Source: Leptasterias polaris (lineage: Eukaryota; Echinodermata; Asteroidea; Forcipulatida; Asteriidae). From it: 64,000 nt of DNA. This document shows, one piece after another, positions 45,388-56,720 of this stretch. The translations under genes were made by a program, and so were the position numbers. Within the stretch, counting starts at the first letter, position 1; each line of letters starts with the position of its first letter. Location of the stretch: NCBI GenBank assembly GCA_037783415.1, contig JAZGTN010000058.1:5430001-5494000 (forward strand), in the 5' to 3' direction. The notes below the pieces were generated by a model that was not told the DNA's origin, searched no databases, and saw only the letters and a list, made by a program, of their open reading frames with translations.

Positions 45388-46483
45388 TGTAAATAAGGAG
45401 AACAAAAGGGGCGATAACACACAACCCTGGGGAACTCCAGTACTAAGGATTGTTGTATCAGAGTTCACACCAGCGACTCTTACTCTTTGTGGGCGCTGAG
45501 TTAGGAAATCGTTAATCCACAGGGACAACTTAGGGCTAACATTCAAGTGATGTAACTTTTGTAACAAAGACTGTGGTCTAATAGTATTAAAAGCCGAAGA
45601 AAAATCTAAAAACAGTGAGCGGACATAAGTTTTACCATTGTCAAGATGACCATAAATGTTATGAAGTAATGTTACCATAGCATCATCCACACCGCGGTGT
45701 GGACGATATGCAAACTGAAAGGGGTCCTTCGTCTCTCTTGTTTCACAAAGTAGAAGACTTATGACAATTTTTTTCAAAGCACTTCATCACAATAGGTGTC
45801 AATGCAACTGGTCTATAGTCATTTAGAACATGTGGCTGAGGAATTTTGGGAATTGGACTAATGACAGAGGGTTTCCAAAGTTTAGGAATTGTGTGGGTGT
45901 TCAAAGACCATTGAAATAGACGTTGAAAGACTCCTGCGAGCTCTCTGTAAAACCCTTTCAAAGTCTTACCAGAAATTCCATCAGGACCGACAGCTTTGTT
46001 TGTCCTAATAGATTTACGCAAAAAATAAGTTAGTGGCCTGACGTTTCGACCCTAGCAGAGTCTTTCTCGAAGGCTAAATGACAACACACAACACACATAC
46101 AAGCAGACTAGAGTTGCAAGAGTAGTCAAGTGGAAATACATGAATAGAGAGAGTGGAGGGAGAAAAGCAGAAAGCATTCAGAGAAGGCAGGGATTATTAT
46201 GAAGACAAAGGGGGGGGGGGGTTTATGAAGGGAAGGGGATAGCTTGACCACAAGAAGTTGGGAACACAAAGGACAAAATGGAAGGTTAGAAGAGAGGTAA
46301 ATAATTAGTTAATACAATGAAGGGCAGACTAATAAAGTGGATAACTGTGGGAAAAGGAGAAGGCAAAAACAAAAGGTTATTAGTCATTTCCTTCTTGGAT
46401 ATTCAAACCATGGGGCTGAGTGGTCTTTATGTGCCTCATCCAAAGTTTTTCCCTACTCAGACGGACAGTCTCTCTGCAGTTAC

Positions 46484-46825
46484 CTAGTGCGTCAGATCAA
46501 TGCCCTGTAAATTCATGTCAGAAATGGAGTGGTTAGGAAGGTTGAAGTGGTGTCCTACAGGTGTATCCAGCTTTTGGGTGTTGACTGTGGATCTGTGGCC
46601 ATAGAAACGCCTCTTGAGTGTAGTTCTTGTTTCACCTATATATTGAACACCACAGGCTCTGCAAGATATTAGATAGATTAGATTAGTGGTGGTGCAGGTG
46701 ACATGACTCCTTGTCTTGTGGGTGGTACCACCAGTATGGCTGGTAAAGGAGTCTGATTCCCTGATGTGTTGTCTACAAACGATGCATTTGGATGTGTTGG
46801 AACACCTAAAAGTACCCTGTGGCAA
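46484..46825 (-). pseudogene. GIY-YIG endonuclease domain of the Penelope-like element
   Basis: The minus strand reads a cysteine-bearing linker (CSNTSKCIVCRQHI), then LIYLISCRACGVQYIGETRT, LKRRFYGHRSTV and PVGHHFNLPNH. The GIY half is LIY, the YIG half is YIG, and the arginine/histidine region of the family follows. This nuclease nicks the target to prime reverse transcription. It is one frame away from the RT ORF, so the copy needs a frameshift to be functional. Confidence 0.85.
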
Positions 46826-48159
46826 AGGGGGATTAACATCATCATTAATGGGGGAACTTCTGCCCGGACGATGAGATCCATGGGACTGGGTGGGCGTCGG
46901 TAGGCAACTATGGGTTCTTCCTGTACAGCACGTTGAAGCCGATCTGATGTGTGAAGAATATGATGGTTAGAACTGGTTATTTTACGAATGGGAGGAAGTG
47001 AGGGGTGGAAAGTAACAACAAAAGGAACTTTCCCTTTGGAACTCAGTTGTTGCCTGGGTCCTTTGGAGAGTACAGACTCCCTAGAATGAGCCTTGACTTT
47101 CTGGATCGCGCGATGGACTGCTAAGAAGCTATGACCCCTGGAAACAAGGCGTTTCTTAAGTTCCTGTGAATGGTGGAAAAAATCAGAATCATTAGAACAG
47201 ATTCGACGGAGTCTGAGGGCCTGACTGTAGGCTATGCTGGTTTTGCAGTGTCTGGGGTGACAGCTGGTTGAGTGGAGGTATTGATGTTTATCTGTGGGCT
47301 TAACAAAGAGATCTGTGGTTAATCCATCATCCATCTTTATGACCTTGACATCCAGAAAGTGGGTGTCCTTGGTCGAGTATTCATTCGTTAATTTGATGGT
47401 CCTGTGGAAGGAATTAATGTGGTTAATGAATGCTATGAGGCTTTCTTCATCACTAGTCCAGATGAAAAAGATGTCGTCGATATAGCGCCACCAGACCCAT
47501 GGACGGCAAGGGGCCGACGCCAACATGCGCTGTTCAAGTTGACTCATGAAAAGGCAGGCCATTGAAGGTGCCATACGTGTACCCATTGCAGTGCCATGTA
47601 CCTGTAGGAAATTCTTACCCAAGAACGAAAAGTTGTTTTTTGTTAGAACATGTTGCATGAGGGATACAATGTCAGAAATGGGCGGTGACACGTGACCACT
47701 CTTAAACAGGGCTGAGGAGCAGGCAGCAATCTCTTCATCTTGGGGGATGTTGGTGTACAAAGAGGACATATCAAAAGTACCGATGATAGCTGTGTTGGGG
47801 ACCTGCTTCTGAATACCGGAGATTTTACGAAGGAAATCTGGAGTGTCATGAATATATGATGGAACCTGTGGCATAAGCGGCTTTAGAAAACTGTCAACAA
47901 AAAGAGATATATTCTCAGTGGGGGAACCATTGCCAGATATGATGGGTCTCCCTGGGTTGTCTGATTTGTGTACCTTGGGAAGGAGGTAAAATCTTGCTGT
48001 TCTACAGTCTACCGGGGAGAGAAACTTGTGAGCTTTCTTGGAGAGGTGGTCACGGTCATGCATCTCGTCCAGTGTTTGTTGAATCTCCTTTGAGAATGTG
48101 CCTGTTGGATCAGTGTCAAGGGGTTTGTAGTTGTTTCTCCCTCCACTCTCTCTATTCAT
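46678..48159 (-). CDS. Penelope-like reverse transcriptase
   Basis: Open minus-strand frame of 493 codons. Motifs: FYLLPKVHKSDNPGRPIISG, TFDMSSLYTNIPQDEEI, HGTAMGTRMAPSMACLFMSQ, WWRYIDDIFFIW with the catalytic YIDD, and THFLDVKV. This is the Penelope RT, related to telomerase reverse transcriptase. The last 70 residues after about AVQEEPIVAYRRPPSP are out of frame with the family: the downstream GIY-YIG part is read in another frame from 46825. A short frameshift near 46830-46900 therefore separates RT and endonuclease. The N-terminus is short; the frame may start upstream of the listed ATG. Confidence 0.88.
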   Translation of the reverse strand: MNRESGGRNNYKPLDTDPTGTFSKEIQQTLDEMHDRDHLSKKAHKFLSPVDCRTARFYLLPKVHKSDNPGRPIISGNGSPTENISLFVDSFLKPLMPQVPSYIHDTPDFLRKISGIQKQVPNTAIIGTFDMSSLYTNIPQDEEIAACSSALFKSGHVSPPISDIVSLMQHVLTKNNFSFLGKNFLQVHGTAMGTRMAPSMACLFMSQLEQRMLASAPCRPWVWWRYIDDIFFIWTSDEESLIAFINHINSFHRTIKLTNEYSTKDTHFLDVKVIKMDDGLTTDLFVKPTDKHQYLHSTSCHPRHCKTSIAYSQALRLRRICSNDSDFFHHSQELKKRLVSRGHSFLAVHRAIQKVKAHSRESVLSKGPRQQLSSKGKVPFVVTFHPSLPPIRKITSSNHHILHTSDRLQRAVQEEPIVAYRRPPSPMDLIVRAEVPPLMMMLIPLCHRVLLGVPTHPNASFVDNTSGNQTPLPAILVVPPTRQGVMSPAPPLI

Positions 48160-50397
48160 GTATTTTCACTTGACTACTCTTGCAACTCTTGTCTGCTTGT
48201 ATGTGTGTTGTGTGTTGTCATTTAGCCTTCGAGAAAGACTCTGCTAGGGTCGAAACGTCAGGCCACTAACTTATTTTTTGCATTTATACCACAGGTCCTT
48301 TTGGTTGGTAAGCAGTTTGCAACAGCTAATTCTATTTTCCCTAATAGATTTAAGTACATTTTCAACTTGGCAGGCTGTGAGAACAATGGTATCATTAGAG
48401 TTTGAATTTCTACAAGATAAGTCTAAACATAAATTTGTGTAAGCTAATTCCTGATTACTGTTACTGGTGTCAAAACGACCAAAAAACACATTAAGATCAT
48501 TGACAAAGCGTTTAAGATCACTGGAGGGAATTTCCACAGCTTATTGCGAAAACCAAAACCAGTAATGTCTTTCAGCCCATTCCATGCGCTCATGTGATCT
48601 CCATTCTCAAACTTCTGTTCGATTTTAAGCCCATATTGCTTTTTGCAGCGACGTACAATAAGTTCTTTCTGTAGTTTACGTTTTTCTTGAGTGTTATTAT
48701 TCTTGTGGGCCGTCTGCTTTGCGTAGATTAGTTCCCGGATGACTTTTGTGAGCCATGGTTTATTGTTTGGGTAAACTTTTATAACACTTTCTGGAACAAT
48801 AAGATCCTCACAAAACTTGATGTAATCTGTGATGACGCTAGCAGATTCGTCAATAGAGTCAGAAACCTAGAGGACATCCCAATCAGTACATTCAAAACAG
48901 CTACGAAGCGTATCCATGTTGTTTTGATTCCAATTTCTGACTTTCTTGGTTACAGGCTTACTTTGCTTTAGTTTTTGTTTATATTTAGGGAGAAGGTATA
49001 TCATGTCATGGTCTGATTTACCAAGCGGTGCCCTGCTGTATGGCTTGTAGGCATCCATTATATTCCCGTAACATTTATCAAGGGTGCGGCAACCTCTAGT
49101 AGGAATGTTAACGTACTGGTGGTAGTGAGGCATTACAGTTTTCAAATCACATTCATTAAAGTCGCCCATTATGAGATTAACTGCATCTGGAGATTGCTTT
49201 TCTAAATCATGTACTTGTTGAGCCAGGGTAGTTGAAGCAATATTTACATCTGCTCTTGGGTGTATATAAACAGTGACACATATCTTAGGGAACTCTCTGG
49301 GTAGATAATATGGCCGCAGACCTACAGTAATAAGTTCAATGTCAGGTGAGCAGTAACGTTGTTTTACGCAGATATTGTTACACCATCTTTGATTGATGTA
49401 GATACAAACACCTCCACCGGAAGATTTTCCAGATTCCAAGTTTCTATCCATACGTTTACAGATGAAACCATCAATATCTGTGTTAGTGCTAGAGTCTCGA
49501 AACCAAGTTTCACTGAAACACATCAAACTGCAATCCCTATAATCATTAAGGTATCTCGTGTTGGCTAAAGGGATTGAGCATTACCTGTCATAATTGACGG
49601 CAGTGGTGGATTAAATTTACGTCGCCGAAGACGCTCCCGAATTCCACCCTTTTTACCGCGTTTGCGTTGCCGTAAATGTTCTGGAATGTCCATTCTGGGT
49701 GTGGCAATGGATGCTGATGGTAGTCGAAGATCCAACAGTTCGTTGCGTCCATACACAATGCGTTGTTGTTGCATTAGCCACATACCTTCGTTGGTGTATT
49801 CAGAAGGTGCTGCAAGAATATGTCCAAATTCATTGAAACAAAACGTTAAAATTAGCAAACGCCACATCCTCATAAAGCTGGATTCCATAATGCAGGCAAA
49901 AACAGGTTCAAAAGAATACAAGACGATACTAAAAATTGATAAAAAGACAAACACTGACAAGAGCTGTACGAAAAATTATCATTTAGGGCAGCTGTTGAAT
50001 TTCTTTTTTAAGTAAACAACTTTGTTACTTGTTTTTTCTGTTCCCTCTCCCCAAAAAACAGATTTCACTTTGAAGAACTCGGCAGACCCAGTTGCAACGC
50101 CTGCAGCCATAAAGCAAAGCCTCAGAACCAAAATGACAGGGTTGAAATTCCGCCAAAAGTAATCAACTCCTTTACTCCTTTCTTGTTTTTATCTTGCCCT
50201 TTTTGCTTTTTTGATATGACTTTCTCTTTTTATGACACAAATTATTATGCCTTTCAATTTAGTGACTATTTGCACTGGCTGTTAACACAAATGCAACTAT
50301 AAAACCCTGCAACCATTTGAACCACATGCAACCATTTCAACCCTGTCATTTTGGTTCTGAGGCTTTGTTTTATGGCTGCATGTTTATGTTATGTTAA

Positions 50398-50782
50398 AGA
50401 CACTGGACACCTTTGGTAATTGTCAAAGGCCAGTCTTCTCACTTGGTGTATCTCAACATATGCACAAAATAACAAACCTGTGAAAATCTGAACTCAATGG
50501 TCGTCGAAGTTGCGAGATAATAATGGAAGAAAAAACACCCTTGTCACACAAAGTTGTGTGCTTTCAGATGCTTGATTTCGGGACCTCACGTGAGGTCTTG
50601 AAATCAATTGAAATATTTTACTGAGAAATTACTTCTTTCTCAAAAACTACGTTACTTCAGAGGGAGCCATTTCTCACAATGTTTTATACTACCTATCTTC
50701 AACGAGCTCTCCATTGCTCGTTACCAAGTAAGTTTTTATGCTAACAATTATTTTGAGTAATAACCAATAGTGTCCAGTGCCT
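50398..50782. mobile_element. TTAA MITE, copy 2 (complete, opposite orientation)
   Basis: TTAA 50394-50397 and 50783-50786; the ends are AGACACTGGACAC and GTGTCCAGTGCCT. It is the reverse orientation of copy 1: the motif reads TTTCTCAAAAACTAC near 50636-50650 and the hairpin (GGGACCTCACGTGAGGTCTT) lies near 50580. Confidence 0.88.
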
Positions 50783-50808
50783 TTAACACAAAAATGTGCG
50801 CTACATTG

Positions 50809-51170
50809 TAGGGTGTCGTGGCCGAGTGAATAAGAGCACCGAACTCAAGCTCTGGTGTTTCTGTTCAGCAGAGTGTGGGTTCGAATTTCGGTCGTGACAC
50901 TTGTGTCCCTGAGCAAGACACTTAACTATAATTGCTCCTCTCCACCCAGGGGTAAATGGGTACCTACTGTGAGGGCATAGATGGTTCTTGTGATTAATTT
51001 GCCTAGTAGCGCATATTTGTAGCACAGGCTGTATATACTCTCCAGGGAGCTGAGATCGTTTAAGGAATGAATTAAGGCCCAGTGACCAGGGGTAATGATG
51101 TTGGAGCGCTTTGAGAAGCCCTTCGGGTGTGAAAAGCCCGGTATAAAAACCGACTATTATTACACTAGTA
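50809..51170 (+). mobile_element. tRNA(Leu/Ser)-like SINE
   Basis: Box A TGGCCGAGTGA (50819-50829) and box B GGTTCGAATTT (50878-50888) are 59 bp apart, as in long-variable-arm tRNAs (Leu, Ser). The body contains CTGAGCAAGACACTTAAC and CACCCAGGGGTAAATGGGTA. It ends with GCGCTTTGAGAAGCCC, a GTGTGAAAAGC..GGTATAAAAACCG tail and ATTATTA. It starts about 20 bp after the TTAA MITE. Confidence 0.85.
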
Positions 51171-51417
51171 TTATAACATTACTAGTTAAAAAACTGTGCG
51201 AGTCCCAGACCATGTACTCATCGGTGACCATTGCTGAGATTCTGTCAATAGTGTGCTGACGTAACTTCTTAATATCATCTTCTAAAGGCAGCTGAAATGG
51301 CTTACGAAGACTTTTCTGCCAGCGATTGTTGAGATGGTAGACTGCGTCACCAAACAGGAATTCAGAGTTGAGCTCCAAGACGGCTTTGAATCTATCTATC
51401 TATCTCTGCAGCAGCTT

Positions 51418-52783
51418 CATTTATTTATTTATTTATTTATCCTGGGTAATCCATTCAGTGAGAAAAAAACTCACTGATCTCCCACGGATCCCAGCTTACA
51501 TAAAAACTACAAAAATGCACTGAATATATACAATAATAAAAGTTACAGGATAAAAACATGGCACAAACGTTAAAAAACACTGGAACCTGTAGCACTCAGA
51601 ACAATAACAAAAATATGCATAACAGTAAAAGAACAAACATACACAATCGCTTACAGATAGGAAAACCAGAATGGAGTAATAAACAAAAAATGCAGTGGAC
51701 ATTGGATTAATTGAGCTCTTTAAGTTGATTTAAAAATTGATTAAGATCTGTTGGTTGCAAAGATTTAAGATTTTGCGGCAAGTTGTTCCACGCCTGGGCA
51801 CCCCTGAAATTAAACGTTCTTCTTCCACTTTCCGTTCTAGGGGGTGGAAGGACCACATTACCAACTGCACTGTTCCTAGTTCGGTGACAGTGTAGTTCAC
51901 TGACTGGAACAAAAACATTCCTAAGATAGCTTGGAACATTGCCATTTAAACACTTGAAAACCATGGTATTTATATGAAGGAATCTTCTTTCTTCTAGAGT
52001 TTTCCAACCCAGTTCACTACGTACAGCTGAACCTGATGTTTTAGATGGGACCTTAAGAATAGTCCGCCCGGCTCTATTCAAAAGAACATCAAGCCGTTGT
52101 AACAGGGTTTTGGAAGCATTACTCCATATAAGATCACAATAATCAAACTGAGGGAATATAAGACTTTTCACAAAAAGGTTAAGGGTATGCGTAGGCAAGA
52201 CATTTTTAAGTCTATTTAAAATACCTATTCTTTTTGAGACAGAGGAAGCTACATGGTCAATATGTTCTGTCCATTTCATTTTACAATCAATATGAACACC
52301 AAGATATTTATAACTTGTAATTTGTTCCAGGCAATTATCATTAACAAAAATATCAAGATTGGGATGTTCACATCTGGCAAGTTTTTGGGCTGAACCAATC
52401 AACATACCTTTGGACTTGGTAGTATTCAATTTTAGTCTATTGTCGTTGAGCCAATTGGATATTTTCTGTAGATCACGATTTAGATATAAGTTAATCTGAT
52501 GAATATCTTTACTTGAATAAAAAATAGAAGTGTCATCAGCATAAAGAACAATTTTAGTATGCTCAGTCATAGATGTGATATCATTAATAAAAATAGAAAA
52601 TAATAATGGGCCCAAGATAGTTCCTTGAGGGACTCCAAAATTGATGGCATCAGATTTGTTTGACAAGACATTTCCAATTTTAGTTACCTGTGTCCTTCCA
52701 CAAAGGTAGGACCGGAACCAGTCGAGCTCCAGACCTCTTACACCAACAATATTTAATTTGTTCAGCAAGATTGTGTTCAGCAA
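51418..52783 (-). pseudogene. 5'-truncated LINE, RT and C-terminus open
   Basis: One uninterrupted minus-strand frame (52783-51707, 358 codons). It begins at the end of RT motif A and contains FGVPQGTILGPLLFSIFIND, IVLYADDTSIFYS with catalytic YADD, SYKYLGVHIDCKMKWTEHID, FPQFDYCDLIWSNAS and a C-terminal FNFRGAQAWNNLPQNLKS. The 3' UTR ends in (AAAT)n at 51418-51442. The frame is intact over its length, but the endonuclease and early RT are missing, so this copy is dead on arrival and probably fairly young. It belongs to a different family from the other LINEs here (CR1/Jockey group). Confidence 0.85.
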
Positions 52784-52802
52784 ATTTGTGGATTTTATGA
52801 TT

Positions 52803-53842
52803 TTACACTTTTTTATTCAGGCCACACTTCATTTGGGATGTTTCTCCATGGATGGTGTAGGCTTGAACAGCATCACTTAGGACCGCAAAGTTTTCTCGTT
52901 TAAACATGTCTGCTGCTGTGTTGGTTGCCAGATTAGCCGAATGCATTTCCTGTTCTTTGAAAATCACATACAATGAAGCAAGCCTCCTCATGTCAGACAT
53001 CACGGTCTTCATCACTTAAACAACCTTGTCTTTTTTATGCTGGCCTTTTCGCCACAAATATCTCCCCACAGTTAAGATGACTGGATCTGTCCTGCAAATG
53101 TCTCCTACCTCAGTTTCTCTGAATTTGCAGAGTATCTCTGCTTTGAACTCTGTGATGTCACCATTAGGGAAAGTGGAATCGAGCAAGCGAAAGAATGCGA
53201 GTCTCCCTGTTGTTTTCGAGCTTTGAAATAAGGCAAGGTGTAGTGAAATTTCACAGACGACATTTAAACAAAACTTAATTCTGCAAAAGTTGAAAGCAGC
53301 TTGTCATTGCACTGTGGAAGACCATTCACCATGAACAGAATCATGGATAGTTTTGTTTCTGTTGATAGGCAAACTGAGTTTTCAGAACCATGCAGAACCA
53401 TGCATGTCCTTGTATACTGATGTGTTTTCGTTCTGGCTCCTTCAGCCAAAGCAGCCGTAAAACTACATGTAACATCCATCGCCGCTGCTCCAAAAAAGCA
53501 CACTATACAGAAACATGGAGATCTGATAAAATTAGGCTTGTAAAGGGTAGGAATTTACACTGTACCTGTGTTCAAAATTACATGGGTGGTCCTGTCATCT
53601 AGTATCATTTCATAATGAAACTCGTTTACTTTAGCGAAGTGCTTCACAGTGTCCTGAATACAAAGCAACACAACATCACAATCGATGAAATGCCAAAATG
53701 AAGCATGCTTTGAAAGGTTATTGTATTTTTCACTATTTCGTATTAAAACATCATGACTCACACGTTGATGTCTGTTGAGCCCAGACGGCACAATGGAAAC
53801 AATTTTCTCTCCCTGCAATGAAACATTAAAGCAAGAATTCAT
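52803..53842 (-). pseudogene. Fragments of an uncharacterised invertebrate protein family
   Basis: Minus-strand blocks: 53842-53555 (DVLIRNSEKYNNLSKHASFW, IDCDVVLLCIQDTVKHF), 53503-53264 (FFGAAAMDVTCSFTAALAEG), 53220-53035 (GDITEFKAEILCKFRETEVG then DPVILTVGRYLWRKG) and 53015-52803 (SDMRRLASLYVIFKEQEMHS). The last two resemble a family in which a 'DP.I...G' segment is followed by 'V...MRELARL', often downstream of C2H2-type fingers, in cnidarian, fish and echinoderm proteins of unknown function. The blocks are in different frames and may be exons or decayed sequence. Whether the first two belong to the same gene is unclear. Confidence 0.35.
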
Positions 53843-54352
53843 TTATTTATTTATTTATTTTTAATTGCCACTCATAATAAAGTGGTAAAATCTTTCAGAA
53901 CAATTTTTTCGAGCAAATGTTAAAGACACTACAGACGCACACTCATCAAAACAAGGAGCGTTTACTGTTATTGCGCCCTCTGCCATTCGTCCTGTGAAAG
54001 GCGGTTTCTGTTTTTTGTTATTGCTGTTCTGGTAATAAAAACAACACCCTCTGCGTGGACGTCGTATATGACAACGAGCAAATTGCTTCCTCCAAAAATG
54101 TGCCCTGGTATTGTTGACATCCAATTGTGGAAATGTTGTTTTAATTAGTTTGTGTTGTTTGTCTTTGAATTGGTCTCAGTCTACCCCATTCTTTGATTTT
54201 CATTCTACAACATGCCTGGTTTGTCCTCACAAATCAAAGATGGATGCTGCATGCCCTGTTTGAAAAATTTTCATTTCTGGCTTTAAAGGTTTTTTATTGA
54301 GTTGAGGGGCTGATATCAACAAACCTTTAAAAGTTACATAGGCCTAATTCAT

Positions 54353-54582
54353 GCATCAACGCATTAGCCAATTTTGGTTTGTTGTCCATTGTGGTCACCA
54401 TAGACTATAGTAGTTGACTTCAGGCTCTGTACATGTTGCACAATAATTGTTAATTTAATTGACCTTTGCATCACCGCATTAGCCAATTTTGGTTTGTTTT
54501 CCATTGTGGTCGCCATAAGCTATAGTAGTTGACTTCAGGCTCTGTACATGTTGCACAATAATTGTTAATTAATTGACCTTTA
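54353..54582. repeat. 115-bp tandem duplication
   Basis: Two copies start GCATCAACGCATTAGCC (54353) and GCATCACCGCATTAGCC (54468), differing at a handful of positions. A 20-bp unit ACAATATTGTTGTTAACCCA is also duplicated at 54681-54720. Confidence 0.9.
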
Positions 54583-54589
54583 CTCGTAT

Positions 54590-56480
54590 CAAAATGGATG
54601 AGTGCAGACCCGACAGTGCCATCGCAGATCATCATTGTTATTGGACGTTTGAGTCTTGTACATTGTCCAAAAAAAAGTTAACAATATTGTTGTTAACCCA
54701 ACAATATTGTTGTTAACCCAACTGTTTCAACTGAGCAATTGTACACCTTAGCTTGCATCTAAATTGCTTTGTTCATTTATGTCCAAAATAATGTTTAAAA
54801 CGAGCGAGCATATTATTGTTCTACCATTTTAAGACACATGCCTTGAAAATGCACTATTGGCAATGAGACAATTATACCATGCATTTGTTTACTTTTACCC
54901 TTGGGCCTACACCTAGACCTACACGAATATATGATGACTTTTGTAGGAATAGTATTCATTTTCTGTAGTGGGATAATTTACTGCATTAACTTTAGCCTAA
55001 TTCGCTGACAGGTGTTCACTAAGAGGTAAACTCAAGACTGTGTTTGGGTCATATATACTGTTCGTATGGCCATCACTCCTGCAGACAGGCCTACTCAATA
55101 ATGTTTATCCATCATGCTATCTTTCAAAAGTATTTTGTAACTAGCTGCATATCTAATGAACATTTCAAATACCGAGCGCCAGCATCCTATTACTCAGTGT
55201 GTGCTGCACTCTGCACTTACTTCTAGTAGACCATAGGGCAAGACGCAGGAATCCTTCCAGAAAGTGAGTTTCGTTTCATTCAGCCTGGTACACAGTGAAA
55301 TATGTCTTAAATGGAAAATGATATATCACTTATCAATAATCCAATCAATCCCATGCACAACGATTGCACATATTACCGCGAATACTGTCTAAAAACTCTA
55401 AAATACTCCAAAACTCCAGGATAAAGAAAAACATAAGAAAAACAGCGCCCTCACTTGACCATCAATATTTAGGCACAATTATAGTAATGTGTTGTGTGCT
55501 GTCTCAGCAGAACACAGATGTCTTTCCCTGTTAAATGTAAACATTAAGAGATTATTGATATGTTAATTTCTTACTTAAAATACCTATATTTGATTTGTTT
55601 CTTGACATTTGAGACTGTCATATTAAAAAAATACACCCATTGAAGAATAAAGTTAGATAGAACAGGGGTGATTTGATGAATGCAAAAATTCTGAGATGTT
55701 GTCCGTGCCTGGGCATGTCCTCCTTATTCTGGTCCACAGAACCACCCTCAGGGAGGTTTATACACTCTGTGCATCACAAGATATACAAAGTTGTAGTTTT
55801 TGACATAATGTGGGCTATTTCTTTCTCCCTTTGGTGCCTGTTTTTCTTCTTTCAAGAAAGATCGCATGCATGGTAGAACAATTACTGCCACCCCACCCCT
55901 ACATGTACCACCACTTCCATTCTCAATCTGGTAGAGCTCCCAAACCAGCCCTTTTCCTCAATATAAAAATTCATTTCATTCCCCTGTTAATAACCATATA
56001 TAGTTCTTAACAATGTTTTTAATTATTTAAAAACAATAAAGAAAAGAAGTAAAACAAATATGAAACATAATGTGTATTTACAATTGACAAAAGTGAACTT
56101 CTTATTTATTCTTGTATGGATATGTACAGGGCATTATACTTGTTCGGACACAGATGTTTTATATTAAATTGGAATAAGATCAAACACTGAAACTATTAAG
56201 GATGGATATTAGACAATGTTACCTGGTGAAGTGATCTATAGGCCTAGATAAGAAAATGTACTGAAGTTGCACTTATTTTCAAAAATATGACTGTCATATT
56301 AAGTGCATTGTAACGTGTACATGTATTCTTTGAACAGCCTGTGCTTTAAATTTCTTTTTGCTAATTAGAAGGGTACAGAATGTTACCCACTGAATGTCAA
56401 TCAATTGTATTGAATTGGTAGTGGTAAATTTTAGGGGAAAAAACAAAAATCATAACATTTTATTTTAATTTACCATTTCT
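54590..56480. other. No gene recognised
   Basis: AT-rich intergenic DNA. Open frames are all under 70 codons with no motif. Confidence 0.5.
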
Positions 56481-56486
56481 GATTAA

Positions 56487-56720
56487 AGGCACTGGACACT
56501 TTTGGTAATTACTCAAAATAATTGTTAGCGTAAAACCTTACTTGGTAATGAGCAATGGAGAGCTGTTGATAGTATAAAACATTGTGAGAAACAGCTCCCT
56601 CTGAAGTAACGTAGTTTTTGAGAACGAGTTAATTTCTCACTCAAATAATAAAAGACTTCTTGCTAGAAGCTTTTTATTATGCATCTTGCAAATTCAATGA
56701 CCAATTGAGCCAACATCTAG
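56487..56720. mobile_element. TTAA MITE, copy 3 (right end missing)
   Basis: TTAA 56483-56486 then AGGCACTGGACAC. GTAGTTTTTGAGAA lies at 56611, 124 bp from the end as in copy 1. A different hairpin follows (AAAGACTTCTTGCTAGAAGC at about 56650). Homology ends near 56710 with CAATGACCAATTGAG, and no right inverted repeat is found. Confidence 0.8.

Larger units (their letters stand above)
46017..48339 (-). mobile_element. Penelope-like element with inverted terminal copies
   Basis: The 13-bp duplication CCTAATAGATTTA lies at 46004-46016 and 48340-48352; both copies encode the KSIR of the host LINE, so the insertion point is exact. The body contains an RT ORF and a GIY-YIG endonuclease. Its two sides carry a 148-bp inverted repeat (46018-46165 and 48134-48281) with the phrase GCCTGACGTTTCGACCC and TTCTCGAAGGC. 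Beyond the right arm, 58 bp (48282-48339) belong to the element. Such pseudo-LTR ends in variable orientation are known for Penelope-like elements. Confidence 0.9.
44297..49960 (-). pseudogene. Rex1/Babar-like LINE, nearly full length, interrupted twice
   Basis: Read from 49960 down: an arginine-rich leader (RQRKRGKKGGIRERLRRRKF, PPLPSIMTGNAQSL); endonuclease at 49526-48867 (MMCFSETWFRD, GGGVCIYINQRWC, IMGDFNECDL, GKSDHDMIYLLP); linker at 48850-48540 (NNKPWLTKVIRELIYAKQTA); RT from 48537 (NKAVGPDGISGKTL, FAYRPHRGVDDAM, LFLDFSSAFNTIRPQSLL, STGVPQGCVLSPLLFSLFT); C-terminus at 45122-44670 (EYKYLGTVVDNQLNWN, FYQSTIQSLLTFCSIAWF). The 3' end has a (TTGAA)n-like tail near 44297-44312. A Penelope-like element (46017-48339) and an 8-bp-TSD MITE (45202-45387) interrupt RT. 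Stops and frameshifts are few. It lies just beyond the polyadenylation signal of the host gene. The Rex1-like assignment is by consensus recall. Confidence 0.8.

Noticed and set aside
48232..48262. Hammerhead ribozyme in the Penelope terminal repeat
   Set aside because: GAAACGTC is present but the conserved CUGAUGA core is not; I leave it as a test, not as a feature.
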